Positions 37,739 through 47,039 of a stretch of 64,000 bases of DNA are shown piece by piece (within the stretch, counting starts at the first letter, position 1; each line of letters starts with the position of its first letter). This DNA comes from JANXQE01 sp035294005 (GTDB lineage: Bacteria; Verrucomicrobiota; Verrucomicrobiia; Limisphaerales; UBA8199), in the NCBI GenBank assembly GCA_035294005.1, contig DATGLT010000406.1, positions 1 through 64,000 on the forward strand. Reading direction: 5' to 3'. The position numbers and the translations under genes are program-made. The notes beneath the pieces were generated by a model that did not search any database, was not told the DNA's origin, and was given only the letters and a program-made list of their open reading frames with translations.

Positions 37739-38380
37739 TCAGAAATTGAACGTCTTCATCGGTACGTGCACGATGTCGAATGGCCTCAGATAAAACGGTG
37801 AGTCGTCTTTGCCCTGGAGCACGCGTTTGAGGTCAACATGAAATGTTTTTTGGCGTCCATCCGCAATTCTCACGACCGTAACGTCAGAAAGCTTCGCGTG
37901 GGCAGCATCAAAACCGCCTGCTTCCATGACAGCTTCGAGGGCTGTCATGGGGCGGTCCATGGGAACTCGTCCGGGGTGGGACACCGCGCCTGATACATAG
38001 ACGGCGGTGGCGGCTGCGATGAGCTTCACAGTGATGGGATCATTTCTGGTTTGGGGACCGTAAAGACGTCCCAGTTCAGCCTGCAGTTGTTGCGGGGTTT
38101 TTCCAGAAGCCTTGACGGGACCGACGGTCTCCAGGTTCAAGATGCCGTCGAGCGGGATTTTTTGAGTCGCATTGAAGTTCGTGGAATTCTCGAATGCAAT
38201 ACTGACGAGGTCGCCCTCGCGCAGAAGATTGGTTTCGAGATTCAGGGCGGACAGCTCGGGGGAGGAGAACTGGCCCTGCAACCGCGGAGAAGTGCAACCC
38301 GCAAGCGCAGCCGCCATGACGCAAGCTGCGGTTGCGAGCAACGGGAGGACAAGCACTGAGTATTTCATGAATCGGTTCAA
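37739..38380 (-). CDS. Wza-type polysaccharide export lipoprotein
   Basis: 213 residues. The signal (about 6-27) ends ALAGC, a good lipobox. The Poly_export domain has LLREGDLVSIAFENS, LDGILNLETVGPVKASGKTPQQLQAELGRLY and a SLBB-like segment VYVSGAVSHPGRVPMDRPMTALEAVMEAGGF. It should form the outer-membrane exit pore for the polymer. It overlaps the beta-barrel gene upstream by four bases (ATGA). Confidence 0.9.
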   Translation of the reverse strand: MNRFMKYSVLVLPLLATAACVMAAALAGCTSPRLQGQFSSPELSALNLETNLLREGDLVSIAFENSTNFNATQKIPLDGILNLETVGPVKASGKTPQQLQAELGRLYGPQTRNDPITVKLIAAATAVYVSGAVSHPGRVPMDRPMTALEAVMEAGGFDAAHAKLSDVTVVRIADGRQKTFHVDLKRVLQGKDDSPFYLRPFDIVHVPMKTFNF

Positions 38381-39702
38381 AATTTATAGCTTAGATTGAA
38401 TAACACACTGTTTACTTCGTATCCCAAGCCTGAGAGGTTGGATGTTCGAAACCAGTGACTGTAGCCCAGGGATGCCGCCACTTTCCGGGTTGCCTGCCAC
38501 GACGCGCTGACGGTCGCACCGTATCGTGAGTAGTTCTCCGTGGTCAGGACTCCGAACGTGCCAAAGGGTGGAATATCGACGAATACCTCGAAAGGCTGGG
38601 TTCCCTGCTCATAACTGAACCCGCCCTGCAAGCTGATGTTCGAGGTGAGCGAATAGTTAATTGAGTAACTGGCGGTGAACTGCTCGATAAACGAGCTGCC
38701 TTGGTTGAGCCCCTGGCGCACATTGCGTTGAACGTCGATCTTGTGGCTCAGAAAGTCCGTGAATTGGTGACTCACCCGGAGGCCAAGGTAGTACGAATTA
38801 AGTTGATTGCCCTGCCGGTTCAAAGGGGCGGAATCAAATAAATAGAACACGGCCCCTCCTCGCAACGCCGCGTGCACCGCGCGGGTGAGTTCAAGATCCA
38901 AATATGGCCCGGCGCTAACACTCGAATTGTTATTCTGGGTCGAGACTTCGTAGCGGGTCAAACCTCCGCTGGCTTCAATGCCTGCCTGGCTTGCCGCGCC
39001 CACGAGCCAGCCGCCGCGCGAAAAGAAGAGCTCTGAAGAACTATTCAGGTACCGAAACTGTGTGGATGACGAGAGGGTGTCCTCGTGGCTGTACCCGAGG
39101 TCCAGGATCCACCTGCCCGGCTGCCAGGACACTTCGGTGCCGATCGTGTTATTGAATCGAGGAAAATAAGCCAACCCACTGATAGCGCTCTCCGCCAGCA
39201 CTTGTTGAGAGTAGGCGAATTGGTCAAAAATGGAAATGGTTCCATCCTGCAGGCCGATGTTCCAGGCCAGCGCCGAATTGGGAGCCACCTCGAGGTGATC
39301 GTAGACGGGATGGTTCAGGTAATGGACATAGCCAATGTCGGAGCTGAACCGCAGATCGGATTGCGCGGTAAGTTGACACCCCAGGCCGATGCTCAAACCG
39401 CCCCGCAACAGCAGATCCGATTGCGGGTTCAGTTGCGACGAGTTTACGTTGTCGTTGAGTTCGAGGCCTGCGTACGCGCCAAGCTCGAGCCCAACCGGCC
39501 CCAGGTGCGGCCGGTCATTGTTCAACTCGGAATTGCCCGAAGAAGCCAGGAATGGCTCGATGGCCAAAGCGTTTTGAAGGGCATCCTGCCCGCAAGCGGT
39601 TCCCGCCGCCGAGAGCACGACTGCGCCCACAGCAGCCTTTCCAAGTCCACCCGCCTGACCCGCGCGCCCATGACCGGCGGCTTGCTCGAAACTCCCGCTC
39701 AA
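38377..39702 (-). CDS. Outer-membrane beta-barrel protein of the EPS locus
   Basis: 441 residues. The N-terminus is Gly/Ala-rich with a signal-like segment ending ACGQ (about 38). The rest alternates polar and hydrophobic residues in strand-length blocks and ends VLFNLSYKF, with a terminal aromatic as in outer-membrane barrels. This matches the EPS-associated barrel class (BBP2/EpsL-like) of exosortase loci. It probably helps secrete or anchor the polymer. ATGA overlaps join it to both neighbours. Confidence 0.8.
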   Translation of the reverse strand: MSGSFEQAAGHGRAGQAGGLGKAAVGAVVLSAAGTACGQDALQNALAIEPFLASSGNSELNNDRPHLGPVGLELGAYAGLELNDNVNSSQLNPQSDLLLRGGLSIGLGCQLTAQSDLRFSSDIGYVHYLNHPVYDHLEVAPNSALAWNIGLQDGTISIFDQFAYSQQVLAESAISGLAYFPRFNNTIGTEVSWQPGRWILDLGYSHEDTLSSSTQFRYLNSSSELFFSRGGWLVGAASQAGIEASGGLTRYEVSTQNNNSSVSAGPYLDLELTRAVHAALRGGAVFYLFDSAPLNRQGNQLNSYYLGLRVSHQFTDFLSHKIDVQRNVRQGLNQGSSFIEQFTASYSINYSLTSNISLQGGFSYEQGTQPFEVFVDIPPFGTFGVLTTENYSRYGATVSASWQATRKVAASLGYSHWFRTSNLSGLGYEVNSVLFNLSYKF

Positions 39703-39935
39703 ACGTCAGTGCGCTTTCCGAGCGCTTGCAATCCTCGAGCCGGAATCGTTACGGTCTTTACGGGCTTGTCGACCAGACGGATCACCGAAGGCTCAGTTCG
39801 CGGGCTGGTCGCGCCTAAGCTTTTGAAAAACTTTTTCTGGCATTGCTGGTTTGCCAGGCACACCTGGCAAATCTTGCTCTTGGCTTGAAATTCTTTTCCG
39901 AAACACCAGGCGTCTGAGAACTTCGGTTCAGGCAT
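39699..39935 (-). CDS. Small four-cysteine protein before the barrel gene
   Basis: 78 residues. CFGKEFQAKS then CQVC and QQC place cysteines at 11, 23, 26 and 32 (C-x11-C-x2-C-x5-C). The CFG...CxxC...C spacing recalls small metal or Fe-S binding modules seen in phage and archaeal proteins. The basic tail has VKTVTIPARGLQALG. It overlaps the barrel start (ATGA), so it is probably translated. It has no signal peptide and should be cytoplasmic. Function unknown. Confidence 0.6.
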   Translation of the reverse strand: MPEPKFSDAWCFGKEFQAKSKICQVCLANQQCQKKFFKSLGATSPRTEPSVIRLVDKPVKTVTIPARGLQALGKRTDV

Positions 39936-40061
39936 AGGGCAAGACAGTAATGGTTTTCAACTCCGGCGCACGTTACAGGTTCAAAACGATTTGACGCATG
40001 CATCCCCTCCGCGGCCCCGCCGATGTCCGAAACCATGCGCCATGGACATTGGCTCTTTACT

Positions 40062-41684
40062 TCAGTTGAGTCGCGCCGGCTGAACCAGTCCTGGAAGCGT
40101 TGCGCGGAAAGTGTCCGTGGCTTGCTCTCCTGAATCCGGCCCGCCGACGACGAGTTCGAGCACTTGCTGGCCGAGGTGTCGTTTGCCTGCCAACACCGCC
40201 TCAATCCGGCTCAGTTGGGAACCGTCCTCCAGCAACGGCTTTTCGGTCGGCGATATTCGGTCCGGCCACAGGCAGTAGAACACGTGAAAGATCCTGCCAT
40301 TCATTTCGAAACTTTGATGCCGGAAGGCCATTTGGAAATCCTGCACACGCACTACAACCTTTCCAAAATCCTCAAGGAGTTTGGCGCCCGCCGCCGTGAA
40401 GCAAATGTCCGGCTTGTGACCCGATGCGAGCTGGGCCGAGTTTTTACCCGGCTTCCACTTCAACAGAAACCCGCTCCATTCATTTCCTGCGGAATCCTGC
40501 CATGCTGCGGCCTGGCTATCGGAGCATCGCAAAATCGCGAGCGCTTTTTCCGGAACCACAGCTTTTTTGAAATGAGAACTTTCGGTAGGCCACGCGGCGG
40601 ACCAGCGCGCTGTGGGAATCAGGTGCGTTTCATGGGAGCGGTACCAAAGCTCCGACCCTGCGTCCCCGAGCGCGAGCCAGATGAGCGCTCCGGCGCCGAG
40701 CCAGCCGGGAAGAGCCGGGAGAGAGCCGTGCGTACTTTGAGGAGGTGTCGCGAGGCGGGCGCCGCGCTTGAGAAGCCGGCCCAGCAAAAGCAGACCGGGC
40801 AAAACGATGAGCATCACTAACAGCCCGGCCTGATCGTGCCAGGCCTCCATTTGCGTTACCCCGCGGTTTGCTGCGGCCCAAACCAGGAAACTGGTGCGCG
40901 CCAAGTTGGCGGCCAGGTCGAACAACAACGAGGCTCCAATGAGGGCGAGCCGCCTGCCCGGCGCGAATCGGTACATTTCACCAAGGAACAGCGACAACAT
41001 CAACGCGGACTGGAGCGAACGCACGCCGCTGCAAGCTTCATCAATTCCGACCAGGCCAACGGTGGTTTCGATGACATTCCCGTGCTGAACGGCAGGGATG
41101 CCCAACCAGCCAACAGACTCAACCGTGAGCCAGGCCGTTACGCGCATCAATCCCTGGATTATCCATTGCTCCAGCAGCATCGGCCATGGCACTGCAACCA
41201 GCGCGAACAGGATTGGCGGCGCAAAAAAGCGCACCCAGCGAATACCCCCGGCAAACCCTACTGCGCACAGGCTTAATCCTACAGCCACGGCTGCGTGCAG
41301 CCAATAGAGCAGGCGCCACTCGGGGTTTGCCTGAAGACAGACGCGAATAACAGGGATGAGCAGCACAAGGCCGGCGGCGATGGGCGCGGCCCAATGCACC
41401 CGGTCTGAGGAAGTGGCCGGCCTGCCCGGCCATCGCCGCAGGAACAATGCAATCGTAAGGAAAGGCACCATGTAGCCGTACCCGTATTGCGGGTTGAGAC
41501 GCCATTCGTCGCTCAGCTCTTGGAACACCATGAACCAACTCACGCCCAGGGCCAATAACCCCCAAGCCCAACCCGCGCCGAGCCTTGAAACCCACCCCGG
41601 GGCCGAGGTTGGCCGCGCCTTCGTTTGCAGCTCTGACGAGTCGCTGATGTTAGCGCGCAATGGTTCGCTGTGCATTTGCATCAA
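40062..41684 (-). CDS. Exosortase fused to EpsI domain
   Basis: 540 residues. The N-terminal half has eight or so membrane helices and the exosortase triad: Cys218 in DEACSGVRSLQS, Arg263 in NLARTSF and His283 in MEAWHDQAG. The C-terminal part (about 335-510) is an EpsI-type domain with SGHKPDICFTAAGAKL and VFYCLWPD. Exosortases cut PEP-CTERM tails and probably couple the protein to polysaccharide. A natural exosortase-EpsI fusion links the protease with its EPS accessory factor. The nine-base gap to the upstream TagA-like gene suggests one transcript. Candidate substrates lie at 30616, 33820, 34482 and 63258. Confidence 0.93.
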   Translation of the reverse strand: MMQMHSEPLRANISDSSELQTKARPTSAPGWVSRLGAGWAWGLLALGVSWFMVFQELSDEWRLNPQYGYGYMVPFLTIALFLRRWPGRPATSSDRVHWAAPIAAGLVLLIPVIRVCLQANPEWRLLYWLHAAVAVGLSLCAVGFAGGIRWVRFFAPPILFALVAVPWPMLLEQWIIQGLMRVTAWLTVESVGWLGIPAVQHGNVIETTVGLVGIDEACSGVRSLQSALMLSLFLGEMYRFAPGRRLALIGASLLFDLAANLARTSFLVWAAANRGVTQMEAWHDQAGLLVMLIVLPGLLLLGRLLKRGARLATPPQSTHGSLPALPGWLGAGALIWLALGDAGSELWYRSHETHLIPTARWSAAWPTESSHFKKAVVPEKALAILRCSDSQAAAWQDSAGNEWSGFLLKWKPGKNSAQLASGHKPDICFTAAGAKLLEDFGKVVVRVQDFQMAFRHQSFEMNGRIFHVFYCLWPDRISPTEKPLLEDGSQLSRIEAVLAGKRHLGQQVLELVVGGPDSGEQATDTFRATLPGLVQPARLN

Positions 41685-41693
41685 ACAACAGAC

Positions 41694-42470
41694 TTACACA
41701 TTCGCAACCGGAGGCTCGCTACGATACCGCCACAAAATGAGCGGCAACTCCAAGGCCCGGACGTACCTGGGAACAAACCTTCGGGGGTGGGACATGCAGC
41801 GGAAGAACCAGCCGAGGACTTTTTGATCCGCCCAATCCGGGATGCGAACCTGGTCGCCGGTAAGAAACCCGATTGCGGCGCCGATGCAGTGGATGGCGGG
41901 CTGCCCTTTGCTCCCTTGTTTTAGGTAAAGGCCAAGCTTTTCCTGAACGCCGCCGCCAACGCATACCACGACGTGCCGCGGAGCCCGCCGCTCGATCAGT
42001 TTGAGCAGGGCCGGATCCGAAATTGGCCCGGTGCCGTAATTAGGCGCGATGTAACAATCATCGGCTGTCACGGCGCAGCCGTTTGCGCTCAGCCATTTCA
42101 GGTTCCGTTCCGAGGCCGCTTTGGAGGGCATCACCCAAATGGACGCCCCGGCGCGACGGAAATCAGGCCGGGAAAGCAAGAGCCGAAGATATTTCAAACC
42201 CGAGACGCGTTCGATTTGATCCCGGGTCATCGCGTTCCAAAGGAGCACGAGAAACCCGCTGTCGGTGATCACGAGGTCGGCCTGTTGCAAGGCCTCCCGG
42301 TAATCATGGTCGCGGCTCAATTGACAGAGAGCGGGAGCGGCGGGGGCGAGCACCAGGCCGCCCTTGGATCCCAACTCAACCGCGCTTGAGGCGTCCCCGG
42401 TATAGAAGTTAATGCCGAGGATCTTTTGGAAACGATGCCGGTTATTCGATTGCAGGGAACTTGCGCTCAT
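41694..42470 (-). CDS. TagA/WecG/CpsF-family glycosyltransferase
   Basis: 258 residues. GLVLAPAAPALCQL, ALQQADLVITDSGFLVLLW, RVSGLKYLRLL and VVCVGGGVQEKLGLYLKQ followed by IHCIGAAIGFLTG follow the family order, with the expected Asp in the ITDSG block (family: PDG). The end has SHPRRFVPRYVRALELPLILW, the usual membrane-associated C-terminus. It adds a sugar to a lipid-linked acceptor. It lies between the acetyltransferase and exosortase genes. Confidence 0.88.
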   Translation of the reverse strand: MSASSLQSNNRHRFQKILGINFYTGDASSAVELGSKGGLVLAPAAPALCQLSRDHDYREALQQADLVITDSGFLVLLWNAMTRDQIERVSGLKYLRLLLSRPDFRRAGASIWVMPSKAASERNLKWLSANGCAVTADDCYIAPNYGTGPISDPALLKLIERRAPRHVVVCVGGGVQEKLGLYLKQGSKGQPAIHCIGAAIGFLTGDQVRIPDWADQKVLGWFFRCMSHPRRFVPRYVRALELPLILWRYRSEPPVANV

Positions 42471-42511
42471 ATCGGGAGGTGGTAGACCGATTCAACTGAA
42501 CGGACGGGACG

Positions 42512-43102
42512 CTAAATGGAGAGCTCGTGGCTGAGCGGATGGGGGGCGGGATGGGGCCAGCGTGGGGCGACCGGGCCGCACGGATTGCCACTGCAAATCA
42601 TTTCCGGGGGCAAGCTGCGGGTCGCCACCGATCCCACCGTCAGCACGCTGTCGCTCCCGACGGTGACACCTGGACCGACAAACACCTGGGCTCCTACCCA
42701 GGCGCCGTCGTTCACGGCAATGGGGCGGTTGCGAAACGGCATTTCGACCTGACGATAATCATGATTGCCAGTGCACAGGAAAGCCCGTTGCGAAATGCAA
42801 CAATGCGACCCGATCACCACCGGCTCGAAGTTCAGGATGAAAACTTCCTCTCCGATCCAGGTAAAATCGCCAATCGTCAGTTTCCACGGAAAATGAATAT
42901 TGATCCGGGGCTTGAGAATGACCCCGCGGCCCACCCGTGCTCCGAAGCGGCGCAAAATGGCGCACTTGAAGCTCGTTGGGTACGGCACCGCCGAAAGAAA
43001 AACCAGGCACTTGAACGCATACCACAACGCCTCAACGGGCCGCGAGGCACCGCGACGGAGGCCCTGCGCGGAATTGAACAGGTCATTTCGCACCCGGCTC
43101 AT
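42512..43102 (-). CDS. WcaF-type acetyltransferase (LbH)
   Basis: 196 residues from ATG 43102, which overlaps the upstream stop (ATGA). The left-handed beta-helix is marked by hexapeptide turns: LRRFGARVGRGVILKPRINIHFPWKLTIGDFTWIGEEVFI, then VVIGSHCCISQRAFLCTGNHDY and NDGAWVGAQVFVGPGVTVGSDSVL. HDY includes the catalytic His. It probably acetylates a sugar of the EPS repeat. Confidence 0.9.
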   Translation of the reverse strand: MSRVRNDLFNSAQGLRRGASRPVEALWYAFKCLVFLSAVPYPTSFKCAILRRFGARVGRGVILKPRINIHFPWKLTIGDFTWIGEEVFILNFEPVVIGSHCCISQRAFLCTGNHDYRQVEMPFRNRPIAVNDGAWVGAQVFVGPGVTVGSDSVLTVGSVATRSLPPEMICSGNPCGPVAPRWPHPAPHPLSHELSI

Positions 43103-44232
43103 TTGCAGTGGGCCTGGCAAGCCTCGAGTAGTCGCTGCACGATTATCGGCCAGGTATAGTTCAGTTCGACGAGCTGTTTGCCGCGCGCCCCGCGTTGACG
43201 CCTCTCTGCTGGCCCCGCCGCTAATGCCAGTTCCAGCGCCCCGGTTAGCGAGGAGAGACACGGATCGCATTCCCAGCCGGCTTCAGCCTGGGCCAGTTCC
43301 GGAAAATTGCAGGCGCTGGTCGCAACCACCGGGACCGAGCACGCCATAGCCTCCAACAGGCTCATCGGGAACCCTTCCGAATAGGACGGCAGAATGAACA
43401 GGCTTGCCGAATGCAACAAGGCCGCCTTGGCTTTTCCCGTAACAGGGCCGATGAATTCAACGGTTGAATCGAGCTGCAGACTCGTGACGGCGCTTTGGAG
43501 CGAAGCCTTGTAGCCATTTTCGTCGGGTCCTGCGATGAGAAGCTTCCAATCATTATGGAACCGGTTGACCCGGGCCCATGCGGGCAGCAGCAGGTCCAAG
43601 CCCTTCTTTGGGTGCAAACGGCCAAGGAAGAGGGCGCGAAGCCTTGGATCGATCTGCGTAAGAGGGCGTAGTTGTCGGTCGTCCGTTTCAGGCCTGGCAA
43701 GCTCGTGCAGGTCGACCCCATTGGGGACAACAACAATGGGCGCATCGATGCCACGAGCCCGAATCTGGTCGGCTTCTTTCGACGTTAGTGCCCGCCACAG
43801 GCAGGCGTGGCGGAAATTGGCATCCTCAAACAACAAGTGCGCCACTTTCTTTTTCCAGCGAGACCGGTTGAGAATGTACGGTTCGAACATGCCATGAACA
43901 TGGTAGACCAGCGGCTTCTGCCGGCGGCGCGCGGCGTGGCCAAAAGCCTGGTTGGGTCCGACGTACAAGCCATGCCCGTGCACCACGTCGCTCTTGCTCA
44001 CCAGGTCGTCGGCCCGGCGCAGCAGTTGGGGCGACATGTAGAGAAAACCCGGACCCACTCTCCTGAACTGAATAGTTTCCTCTGCGGGCACGCATGGAGC
44101 GCCTGAAAAAGTGGCGCAAAGCCTCGACTCAAACCCCAGCTTCAGCATTTGCCGATGCAAGCTCACGGTGCTGGTGCCCAGGCCTCCTCCTTCGAGAGGT
44201 TCCAATGACTGTGTGAAATGCAGGTGGCGCAC
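43099..44232 (-). CDS. GT4-family glycosyltransferase
   Basis: 377 residues, a GT-B fold. The N-terminal Rossmann half has GGLGTSTVSLHRQM and VVHGHGLYVG. The C-terminal half has VPNGVDLHEL, ALFLGRLHPKKGLDLLLPAW, SLFILPSYSEGFPMSLLEAMACSVPVVAT, the E-x7-E motif region of GT4 enzymes. Such enzymes use an NDP-sugar. The sugar is not predictable. It is coupled to the acetyltransferase gene. Confidence 0.9.
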   Translation of the reverse strand: MRHLHFTQSLEPLEGGGLGTSTVSLHRQMLKLGFESRLCATFSGAPCVPAEETIQFRRVGPGFLYMSPQLLRRADDLVSKSDVVHGHGLYVGPNQAFGHAARRRQKPLVYHVHGMFEPYILNRSRWKKKVAHLLFEDANFRHACLWRALTSKEADQIRARGIDAPIVVVPNGVDLHELARPETDDRQLRPLTQIDPRLRALFLGRLHPKKGLDLLLPAWARVNRFHNDWKLLIAGPDENGYKASLQSAVTSLQLDSTVEFIGPVTGKAKAALLHSASLFILPSYSEGFPMSLLEAMACSVPVVATSACNFPELAQAEAGWECDPCLSSLTGALELALAAGPAERRQRGARGKQLVELNYTWPIIVQRLLEACQAHCK

Positions 44233-44274
44233 GAGATCGTCCGTCGAAGTTAAATCCGTTCGCTCCCGAAAAGC

Positions 44275-45642
44275 TCAATCCGCCAACGAACCCGGTCGCG
44301 GAGTTTTCCGCCAACCGACCGATTCGATACCCGAATCGGAATGGGCTCGGGCATTCCTCGGTCGCTTGCGCGGGGGGCCTGCCAAAGCCCGGTGTGCAGC
44401 CGAAAGCGCATTTCGGCCGAAATGCTGACAGGAAACCGTCTGCACGATCGAGATGGACTGGCTCGCAAAGGCCGGTCGGGCGCCGGGATTGTGGTCGATG
44501 GTCAGCATCGCTTCAGCCATTTCTTCTGGTGATTCCGGATCAAACACGAATCCGTTTCGGCGTATCAGCCGTTTCAAAACGGGATGATCTTTGACGCAGT
44601 CATGTTGTTGCGCGTCTTGAGGCTGAAGAGCCGGGAGCAGGTCCTCCGCGCAGCCGGCGGCGTTGCTCACAATCACGGGCAAACCGGAGGCCATTGCTTC
44701 GTTCACCACCAATCCCCACTCCTCACGTGTGCTGGGCAGAATGAATGCCTCAGCCAAGCCGTAGAAAACCGCATTCTCCTCGATTTGTCTGAAACCATAA
44801 AAATGGACGCCGGCGCGCTCGTTCTCGGTCGTATCAACAGAATCTTGAGCGTCTCCGGCCGTTTCTTTTTCGTGGCACGGGATGCCGAGCTCGTGGCACA
44901 AGGACTTCAGAGAGCTTTCTTCGGGACCAGACCCGACCAGGACCAAATGCGCCCCAGGAGACTTATTGCAATTGAGATAGCGATGGTAGGCAACAATGAG
45001 CCTGTGCAGGTTTTTCTTGGGCACAAACCGGCCAAGGCTGAGGAAATACCGTTGTGGCAAAGTCAATTTTTTGCGCCAGGCGGCAGCGTTCAGGCGGGCC
45101 GCTTGCGCGGCCTGCGCGAAGTAATCGTTGTCGACAGCATCGTAGCAGGGAAAGATGGAGTCGGGACTCATTCCGAGGGACTCGAAATAACGCGCCTGAG
45201 GGGCTCCTCCCACCAGGGCAGCGTCAAAGCAACGGACCAACAAACGTTTGATTTTGTGAGCCAGGCCCCATGCACGGGCGGTGCCCGCGTGAGTTTCGTT
45301 CATCATGACCGTCCGCAAGCGAAGCGATTTGGCCGCCAGCAGCGCGGCCAGGGATTGCCTGGGCCAATAGCTGGGGACCAAACAAACCTGCACTTCCAAA
45401 TCGGCGAGCTTTCGCCTAGCCCCCAAAAACACTTTCCAGAACCCCAACTCTTCGGTTGCCACTCCCGGGAACAGAGTGTGGAGCGAACGGTTCGTTTGCG
45501 TTCGGCGCCATAGATACTCGCGCGTTTGATCGGACAACTCGATGCCGTGCACAGCGACTCCCGGCGCGGCTTGCTGAGCCGCAACTACGCGGGCGAGGTG
45601 GTATGGACCAAACTGGGCCCAGATGATGGCGATCGAGGTCAT
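44275..45642 (-). CDS. GT4-family glycosyltransferase with extended C-terminus
   Basis: 455 residues. The C-terminal GT4 half has YFLSLGRFVPKKNLHRLIVAYHRYL, LVLVGSGPEESSLKSLC and AEAFILPSTREEWGLVVNEAMASGLPVIVSNAAG. The last 50 or so residues (from about 405) lack GT4 character and are rich in Arg, Pro and Ser, so the gene may carry a frameshift near its 3' end. ATGA overlap with the Wzy-like gene upstream. Confidence 0.87.
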   Translation of the reverse strand: MTSIAIIWAQFGPYHLARVVAAQQAAPGVAVHGIELSDQTREYLWRRTQTNRSLHTLFPGVATEELGFWKVFLGARRKLADLEVQVCLVPSYWPRQSLAALLAAKSLRLRTVMMNETHAGTARAWGLAHKIKRLLVRCFDAALVGGAPQARYFESLGMSPDSIFPCYDAVDNDYFAQAAQAARLNAAAWRKKLTLPQRYFLSLGRFVPKKNLHRLIVAYHRYLNCNKSPGAHLVLVGSGPEESSLKSLCHELGIPCHEKETAGDAQDSVDTTENERAGVHFYGFRQIEENAVFYGLAEAFILPSTREEWGLVVNEAMASGLPVIVSNAAGCAEDLLPALQPQDAQQHDCVKDHPVLKRLIRRNGFVFDPESPEEMAEAMLTIDHNPGARPAFASQSISIVQTVSCQHFGRNALSAAHRALAGPPRKRPRNARAHSDSGIESVGWRKTPRPGSLAD

Positions 45643-47039
45643 GACGGTTCGTTGCTCGGATTCAACAGGGCCTCTCCTGCGTTTTTATTGATTTCGGCAA
45701 AGCAAACCGTGGTTCCACCGGGAATCGCAACGGAATAGGCAAACAGCCTTCGAGCCCCGAGGAGCCACGCCAGGAACACCCAGCACGCGATGGGGGCCAG
45801 GGTGAACAGAAGGAATTTGAAGATGGAAATGCCTCCGTCCCTGAACCACTGAGGTGAAAGTGCCAGGGCCGCCAAATAAGCCAGGGCCGCCGTTTTTTCG
45901 TTTTGGTTTTTCAAGAACCACCGATAGGCGGATCCCGCCAAAGCACCCGCGATGCTGAGCGTGACCACCAACCCCAGCCAACTCCCGCTCATCCATCCGT
46001 CGCCGCAAAGGCTAACGGTTAGCCCTACGAAGTTGCCATAAGCGCCGATGTTGATGGTCCTGACCGGTGCCCCGACCGGTTTGGATTTCCAGAGCAGCCG
46101 GGGAATGGGTTCCGTGAACAGTTGCAGGTACTGTGAGCCATAAGTGAAGGCGCCGGTCCGATCGGGAACGATCGACACGATATAGGACAGGTAATCGAAG
46201 TTGGAATAATCCTGGGTATCCAGCTGTTTGCGGAGCTTCTCCGCTGTCGTGGTACCCGGGCGGGCATCGACCACTTGAATGACATCGCCTCCAAGGGCTT
46301 GCTTGAGCAAATCGCGGTTGTGTCCCAGCAGGTTAAAGACCACCAGGGCCGGCACGGCGGCAACGATCCAGCCGAAGGAAACCCATTTCTTTCGGTAATA
46401 CCAGCAGTAGCAAAGCACCGCCATTAACAGGAACAACAGTATTGTCCAACGCGACCATCCGAACCAAATCCGGTAACCCACGTATGCGGAGACGGGCACC
46501 AGGTTGCCCCAATGGAATCGAGTCGCAACCATCCACAGGCAGATGAGAGGCATCGCAAAGTGCTGGGCTTCGTTGAGGTACCCGGTCGAGTTGGTGAGGA
46601 TGTAGATCCCTCCGACGCGCTCGCCTTCAATGCCGTTGCGCGTGGCATAAATCGAGTAGGCCACAAACGGGAGTAACACCAGCGTAGTTGCCAGCAACGC
46701 GCGACGTTCAAGGGCGGTAAATGACGGCGGCTGCTTTGTTTGGAATTCCATCTCGCCCCAGCCGGTGGCCAGGGACGCGGCCAAAAAACAGAACAGGCCG
46801 GCGCTGCTCACCGCCAGCGTCCGCACAAACGCCTCGTTGGTTGGTTGAAAAAGCATGTAGTTCCAGCTTGCGTCGAATCCGAACACGTAAACCAGAATTG
46901 GCCGGGCAACGAATACAAGTCCGTGAAAGGCGAGGTAGATTGTCCCGGGATGAAACAAAGAGGCCCGGCCGCTTGCCAGGAAGCATCCGAAAAGCACCAG
47001 CCAGAAAATTGCCTGGGCTGCTAGGGCGAGGTCGATCAT
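45639..47039 (-). CDS. Wzy-like O-antigen polymerase family membrane protein
   Basis: 466 residues from ATG 47039, overlapping the upstream stop (ATGA). About 10-12 hydrophobic segments span the chain, with a larger soluble loop near 245-340 (DTQDYSNFDYLSYIVSIVPDRTGAFTYGSQYLQLFTEPIPR) as in O-antigen polymerases. Sequence in this class varies widely, so the call rests on topology, the loop and the position among Wzx, Wza and transferase genes. It should join lipid-linked repeats in the periplasm. Confidence 0.75.
   Translation of the reverse strand: MIDLALAAQAIFWLVLFGCFLASGRASLFHPGTIYLAFHGLVFVARPILVYVFGFDASWNYMLFQPTNEAFVRTLAVSSAGLFCFLAASLATGWGEMEFQTKQPPSFTALERRALLATTLVLLPFVAYSIYATRNGIEGERVGGIYILTNSTGYLNEAQHFAMPLICLWMVATRFHWGNLVPVSAYVGYRIWFGWSRWTILLFLLMAVLCYCWYYRKKWVSFGWIVAAVPALVVFNLLGHNRDLLKQALGGDVIQVVDARPGTTTAEKLRKQLDTQDYSNFDYLSYIVSIVPDRTGAFTYGSQYLQLFTEPIPRLLWKSKPVGAPVRTINIGAYGNFVGLTVSLCGDGWMSGSWLGLVVTLSIAGALAGSAYRWFLKNQNEKTAALAYLAALALSPQWFRDGGISIFKFLLFTLAPIACWVFLAWLLGARRLFAYSVAIPGGTTVCFAEINKNAGEALLNPSNEPS

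Noticed and set aside
44584..45513. 309-codon plus-strand frame
   Set aside because: It is antisense to a GT4 gene whose family blocks are intact; no independent evidence.
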